Shown here: positions 63,781 to 64,000 of the stretch, piece after piece
Layout of the letters: every line of letters begins with the position of its first letter
Numbering within the stretch: position 1 is the stretch's first letter
DNA from: Paragonimus westermani
Taxonomy: Eukaryota > Platyhelminthes > Trematoda > Plagiorchiida > Troglotrematidae
Direction: 5' to 3'
Assembly (NCBI GenBank): GCA_008508345.1
Contig: QNGE01003713.1
Span: 8,930-72,929, forward strand
Length of the DNA: 64,000 bases
Notes under the pieces: model-generated
Database searches by the model: none
What the model was told of the DNA's origin: nothing
Seen by the model: only the letters and a program-made list of their open reading frames with translations
Made by a program: the position numbers and the translations under genes

Positions 63781-64000
63781 TTCGGGACTTCGAATAGCCA
63801 TAGAAATCGTACTCGAATTGAAACCTGCAACGCAAGTAATAAGGAGAAGACCTGGTACTGGTAGTAGTAAGCAGTTTTTACTCTTGAGTTGAGAAGCCGA
63901 ATTCATGGGTGTACAATAGTATTAAAGAACTCACAACCTGTCATTGGCTGATCGTATTAGCACATGCTGTCACAACCTGTGTGTTAATTGGTGCAATATG

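Noticed and set aside
1..64000. CRISPR arrays, bacterial operons, riboswitches and rRNA genes
   Set aside because: No spaced short direct repeats, no ribosome-binding-site-led gene clusters and no rRNA-like conserved blocks; the content is eukaryotic.

Overview
This is eukaryotic nuclear DNA with low gene density, most likely from a digenean flatworm (trematode) rather than a bacterium or virus. The evidence is a set of decayed retroelements typical of that group: Penelope-like elements with a GIY-YIG nuclease, a tRNA-derived SINE carrying a hammerhead ribozyme motif, an APE-type LINE and a Ty3/gypsy pol remnant. There are also short coding exons joined by very short introns (35, 44 and 54 nt) beside multi-kilobase introns. 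I cannot name the species. Base composition is well above that of the very AT-rich schistosomes by eye.

Layout. 1-1426 is one near-perfect giant inverted repeat that begins at base 1 and holds two SINE copies head to head. 3250-5420 is a Ty3/gypsy pol remnant (minus), touching a Penelope N-terminal scrap on the opposite strand at 5485-5668. About 6.2-20.6 kb holds SINE copies and scattered exon candidates on the minus strand. About 22.4-60.9 kb is best read as a long minus-strand host gene (or more than one) split into many small exons. Its firmest part runs from 34807 down to 26102: 15 exons and 14 phase-compatible junctions, about 388 codons with no internal stop. Further blocks are 25036-23628, 49445-48659, 43472-43222, 40683-40552 and 38932-36098. 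A possible last exon ends with a stop at 22415. I do not recognise the protein. The exons were found by reading splice sites and frames by eye, not by alignment.

The introns hold transposon debris: a Penelope GIY-YIG 3' end and tail at 31410-32105, a tRNA-like sequence at 32119-32186, a LINE C-terminal scrap at 44520-44660, a Penelope tail at 51395-51600, a Penelope RT at 57480-58930, and SINE copies at 35 kb, 55.7 kb and 59.2 kb. Two smaller palindromes lie at 37546-37688 and 47811-48155. 61290-63780 is a LINE on the plus strand (endonuclease then RT), frameshifted and interrupted by a foreign block of about 350 bp. Nearly every open frame longer than 60 codons is either transposon debris, an exon read through into intron, or chance.
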